This document shows positions 6,048 to 7,957 of a DNA stretch of 7,957 nucleotides, piece by piece. Within the stretch, counting starts at the first letter, position 1. Each line of letters starts with the position of its first letter. This stretch comes from Clostridiales bacterium. GTDB taxonomy: Bacteria > Bacillota > Clostridia > Peptostreptococcales > Anaerovoracaceae. Position numbers and translations under genes: made by a program. Location: NCBI GenBank assembly GCA_009778945.1, contig WRFF01000079.1:1-7957 (forward strand), in the 5' to 3' direction. Below the pieces are notes generated by a model. That model was not told the DNA's origin, ran no database searches, and was given only the letters and a program-made list of their open reading frames with translations.

Positions 6048-6671
6048 ATGGCAAAGAAGCAGGATCAATATTATGATATTTTTGTGGAGATGAGCGATTT
6101 TTCCTGTGCCGCTGCGGTGTTTCTGCGGGAAATGCTCGGTGATTTTCATCCGGAAATGCTCGGCGACGCGTTGGAAAAGATGCATAAGATCGAGCACGGC
6201 GGGGATATGGCGCGGCATGGCATGACAAAAATGCTCGCGAAGGAATTCATCACGCCGATTGAGCGCGAAGATATTATGGCGATGAGCGAAGCGATCGACA
6301 CGGTTACGGATAAGATCGAAGATGCCATGCAGCGCCTTTATATGTATGATATGAAGACGGTCCGCGATGACGCGGTACTGCTTGCGGACGTCATCGTGAA
6401 ATGTACGGAAGCGATGCGCGAAGCGCTGACGGAGTTCTGTAATTTCAAAAAATCCAAAATCATCGCTGACCGGCTGATCGAGATCAACCGGCTTGAAGAG
6501 GTCGGGGACCGGCTCTTTATCGACGCGGTGCGCGGCATATTTGTGGATGAGCAAATCGAAGCAAAACAGCGCCTCGCCTGGAACAGCATCTACGGTTATA
6601 TGGAGGACGTTTGCGACGCCTGCGAAGATGTGGCGGATGTGATCGAAGGCGTCATCATGAAGAATACGTGA
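6048..6671 (+). CDS. DUF47 / PhoU-like protein, 207 aa
   Basis: All-helical cytoplasmic protein of the DUF47 family, distantly related to PhoU and normally encoded next to a Pit-type phosphate transporter, which it is thought to regulate. Family marks are KIEHGGDMARHGM (47-59, with E49xxxD53), FITPIERED (67-75) and D84xxxD88, forming metal-binding E/D patterns. The second half repeats the theme in RLEEVGDRLF and YMEDVCDACEDVAD. Length is normal. The ribosome site GGAGG lies inside the end of the preceding gene and the gap is 3 nt, so the two are co-translated. The Pit transporter expected beside it is missing: the next gene, 2 nt away, is a nucleotide pyrophosphatase. The role here may be phosphate or polyphosphate control without a local transporter. 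Confidence 0.88.
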   Translation: MAKKQDQYYDIFVEMSDFSCAAAVFLREMLGDFHPEMLGDALEKMHKIEHGGDMARHGMTKMLAKEFITPIEREDIMAMSEAIDTVTDKIEDAMQRLYMYDMKTVRDDAVLLADVIVKCTEAMREALTEFCNFKKSKIIADRLIEINRLEEVGDRLFIDAVRGIFVDEQIEAKQRLAWNSIYGYMEDVCDACEDVADVIEGVIMKNT

Positions 6672-6673
6672 TT

Positions 6674-7372
6674 ATGGAGAGGATCCTGGTTGCGGCGACG
6701 ACGAACAGGCACAAGATCACGGAAATATCCGCGATCCTGGCGCCGTTCGGCTATCGTGTGATTTCCCGTGCCGACGCGAATGTGCCGGATTTTGAAGTGG
6801 AGGAAGACGGGGAGACCTTTGAGGAGAATTCGCTGCTAAAGGCGCGCGCAATCCATGAATATCTGCAAGGGGCTTACGCCGTCATTGCGGACGACAGCGG
6901 GCTTGCTGCGGACGCGCTCTCCGGCGCGCCGGGCGTGTATTCCGCGCGCTTCGCAGACCCGGCTTCACCGGAAGACGCGGCGGACTACGCGGCGGCGGAC
7001 CGGGATACGGCGCAATTGCACCGCAGCCGGCAGGACCGCGCGAACAACGCGAAACTGCTGCGCCTGCTTGCCGCGCAGAATGGCGGCGAAGGTGTGCCGG
7101 AAGCGCTGCGTACGGCGCGGTTTGTATCGGTCATCACGCTGCTCGAGGAAGGCGCCGCGGACGCATCCGCGGTACCCGCAATCTGCTGCCGCGGCGAGGT
7201 GGAGGGGCGGGTTGCGTTTGCGGAAGACGGAACGGAGGGTTTTGGCTATGACCCGCTCTTTATTCCGGATGGTTATACGATGACCTTCGGACAATTTGCT
7301 CCCGAGGAGAAGAACAGGATCAGCCATCGTTCCCGCGCGCTTCTGAAACTGCGGGAGGAACTGATGAGGTAA
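6674..7372 (+). CDS. rdgB: XTP/dITP pyrophosphatase (RdgB/HAM1 family), 232 aa
   Basis: Cytoplasmic house-cleaning enzyme that hydrolyses non-canonical purine triphosphates (XTP, dITP, ITP) to monophosphates and pyrophosphate. It shows the N-terminal phosphate loop TTNRHK (9-14), EEDGETFEENSLLKARA, the catalytic segment ADDSGL (72-77, Asp73/Asp74) with GAPGVYSARFA, then GFGYDPLF and SHRSRA (Ser217 His218 Arg219). It is about 30 residues longer than E. coli RdgB (197 aa), mostly through extra sequence around residues 95-123 before NNAKLL, plus a few residues near 133-142. ATG 6674 is chosen because the family N-terminus starts there; an in-frame start at 6611 would only add residues overlapping the previous gene. 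There is no clear ribosome site, so translation is probably coupled to the DUF47 gene, whose stop is 2 nt upstream. Confidence 0.92.
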   Translation: MERILVAATTNRHKITEISAILAPFGYRVISRADANVPDFEVEEDGETFEENSLLKARAIHEYLQGAYAVIADDSGLAADALSGAPGVYSARFADPASPEDAADYAAADRDTAQLHRSRQDRANNAKLLRLLAAQNGGEGVPEALRTARFVSVITLLEEGAADASAVPAICCRGEVEGRVAFAEDGTEGFGYDPLFIPDGYTMTFGQFAPEEKNRISHRSRALLKLREELMR

Positions 7373-7377
7373 GGAAA

Positions 7378-7957
7378 ATGGACGATTATTTGAAAGAACT
7401 GAAAGAATGGCTCGCACAGGGCGCGCTTGATCCCGCCGTGCGCGCGGAGCTTGAGAGCCTGAAGGCGCGCGTGGAGGCGAATCCTCAGGACGCGGATGCC
7501 CAGGGCGAACTCAGCGACCGTTTCTATCGGTTCATGGAATTCGGCACCGCGGGAATGCGCGGCGTGATGGGCGGCGGGCCGAACCGCATCAATATTCATA
7601 CGGTCCGCAAGATTTCCCAGGGCTACGCGGAGTATCTGAACGAAGCCTTCGGGGAGGGCGGGACGCGCATACCGTCCGTCGCGATCGCCTACGACAACCG
7701 CCGGAATTCCGACCTCTTCGCTTTTGAATCCGCGTGCGTTTTCGTCGCGAACGGGATCGAGACGTATCTGTTCGCGCGCATTTCCGCAACGCCGCTACTC
7801 TCCTTCGCAGCGCGCGCGCTGGGGACGGACGGAGGCGTCGTCTGCACGGCGAGCCACAACAACAAGACATATAACGGGTACAAGATCTACGATAATCAGG
7901 GCTGCCAATGCATGCCAGACGACGCGGCGAAGGTCGCCGAGAGGATAGACTCCGTCG
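7378..7957 (+). CDS. Phospho-sugar mutase (phosphoglucomutase/phosphomannomutase), 5' part, cut by the right edge
   Basis: The first 193 residues of an alpha-D-phosphohexomutase of the PgcA/PGM2 branch, which interconverts sugar 1- and 6-phosphates through a phosphoserine. It shows the N-terminal signature RFYRFMEFGTAGMRGVMG (E54-FGTAGMRG-62), NRINIHTVRKISQGYAEYL, IAYDNRRNSDLFA, ISATPLLSFAARAL, and the active-site loop TASHN (157-161, phospho-acceptor Ser159) followed by NGYKIY. The proline that normally ends the loop (SHNP) is Asn162. ATG 7378 lies five bases after the previous stop, with GAGG eight bases upstream in the end of that gene. The frame stays open to the last base; the metal loop (DxDxDR) and the sugar and phosphate loops would lie to the right and cannot be checked. 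The product links glycolysis to cell-wall sugars and glycogen. Confidence 0.9.
   Translation, partial: MDDYLKELKEWLAQGALDPAVRAELESLKARVEANPQDADAQGELSDRFYRFMEFGTAGMRGVMGGGPNRINIHTVRKISQGYAEYLNEAFGEGGTRIPSVAIAYDNRRNSDLFAFESACVFVANGIETYLFARISATPLLSFAARALGTDGGVVCTASHNNKTYNGYKIYDNQGCQCMPDDAAKVAERIDSV

Overview
The window reads as chromosomal DNA of an anaerobic Gram-positive bacterium of the Clostridia type. The evidence is strong AGGAGG ribosome sites, use of GTG and possibly TTG starts, a corrinoid methyltransferase pair typical of acetogen-like and gut Firmicutes, a Clostridia-style membrane-anchored beta-propeller protein, and a PgcA-like phospho-sugar mutase. Genes are fairly GC-rich, whereas the first 344 bases are visibly AT-richer. 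All genes read on the + strand. The species cannot be named from this sequence.

Layout. (1) 1-344 is non-coding: a degenerate 24-bp tandem repeat cut by the left edge, a terminator-like fold, then a good sigma-A promoter (TTGACA, 18 bp, TACACT) with an inverted repeat in its spacer. (2) 345-2351 is a compact one-carbon module: a URO-D-fold (MtaA/CmuA-like) methyltransferase, its corrinoid shuttle protein with the DxHxxG cobalt-ligand motif, and an unrecognised 50-residue protein with a strong ribosome site. No second methyltransferase or corrinoid-reactivating protein is visible, so the methyl donor and acceptor are unknown. (3) 2352-2402 holds two alternative hairpins. (4) 2403-3707 encodes a single-pass membrane protein with seven propeller-like repeats and a Ser/Asp linker. 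(5) 3708-3797 holds an 11-bp perfect hairpin, an extended -10 box and a 9-codon micro-ORF that overlaps the next start. (6) 3798-7957 is a tight same-strand run: Fsr-type MFS exporter, thioredoxin-reductase-like flavoprotein, DUF47/PhoU-like protein, XTP/dITP pyrophosphatase, and a phospho-sugar mutase cut by the right edge. Gaps in this run are 21, 3, 2 and 5 nt, so it is probably one operon of redox, phosphate and nucleotide housekeeping functions.

How the genes may work together. The methyltransferase and corrinoid protein should act as a pair: the corrinoid protein carries a methyl group on cobalt, and the URO-D-fold protein loads or unloads it. The enzyme lacks the His-x-Cys zinc pair of MtaA/MtbA but keeps a C-terminal Gly-Cys, which points to a different metal site and probably a different methyl compound. 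The best candidates for something undescribed are the 50-residue companion of this pair and the structured leader in front of the MFS gene. The rest is ordinary housekeeping DNA with a few residue-level oddities.
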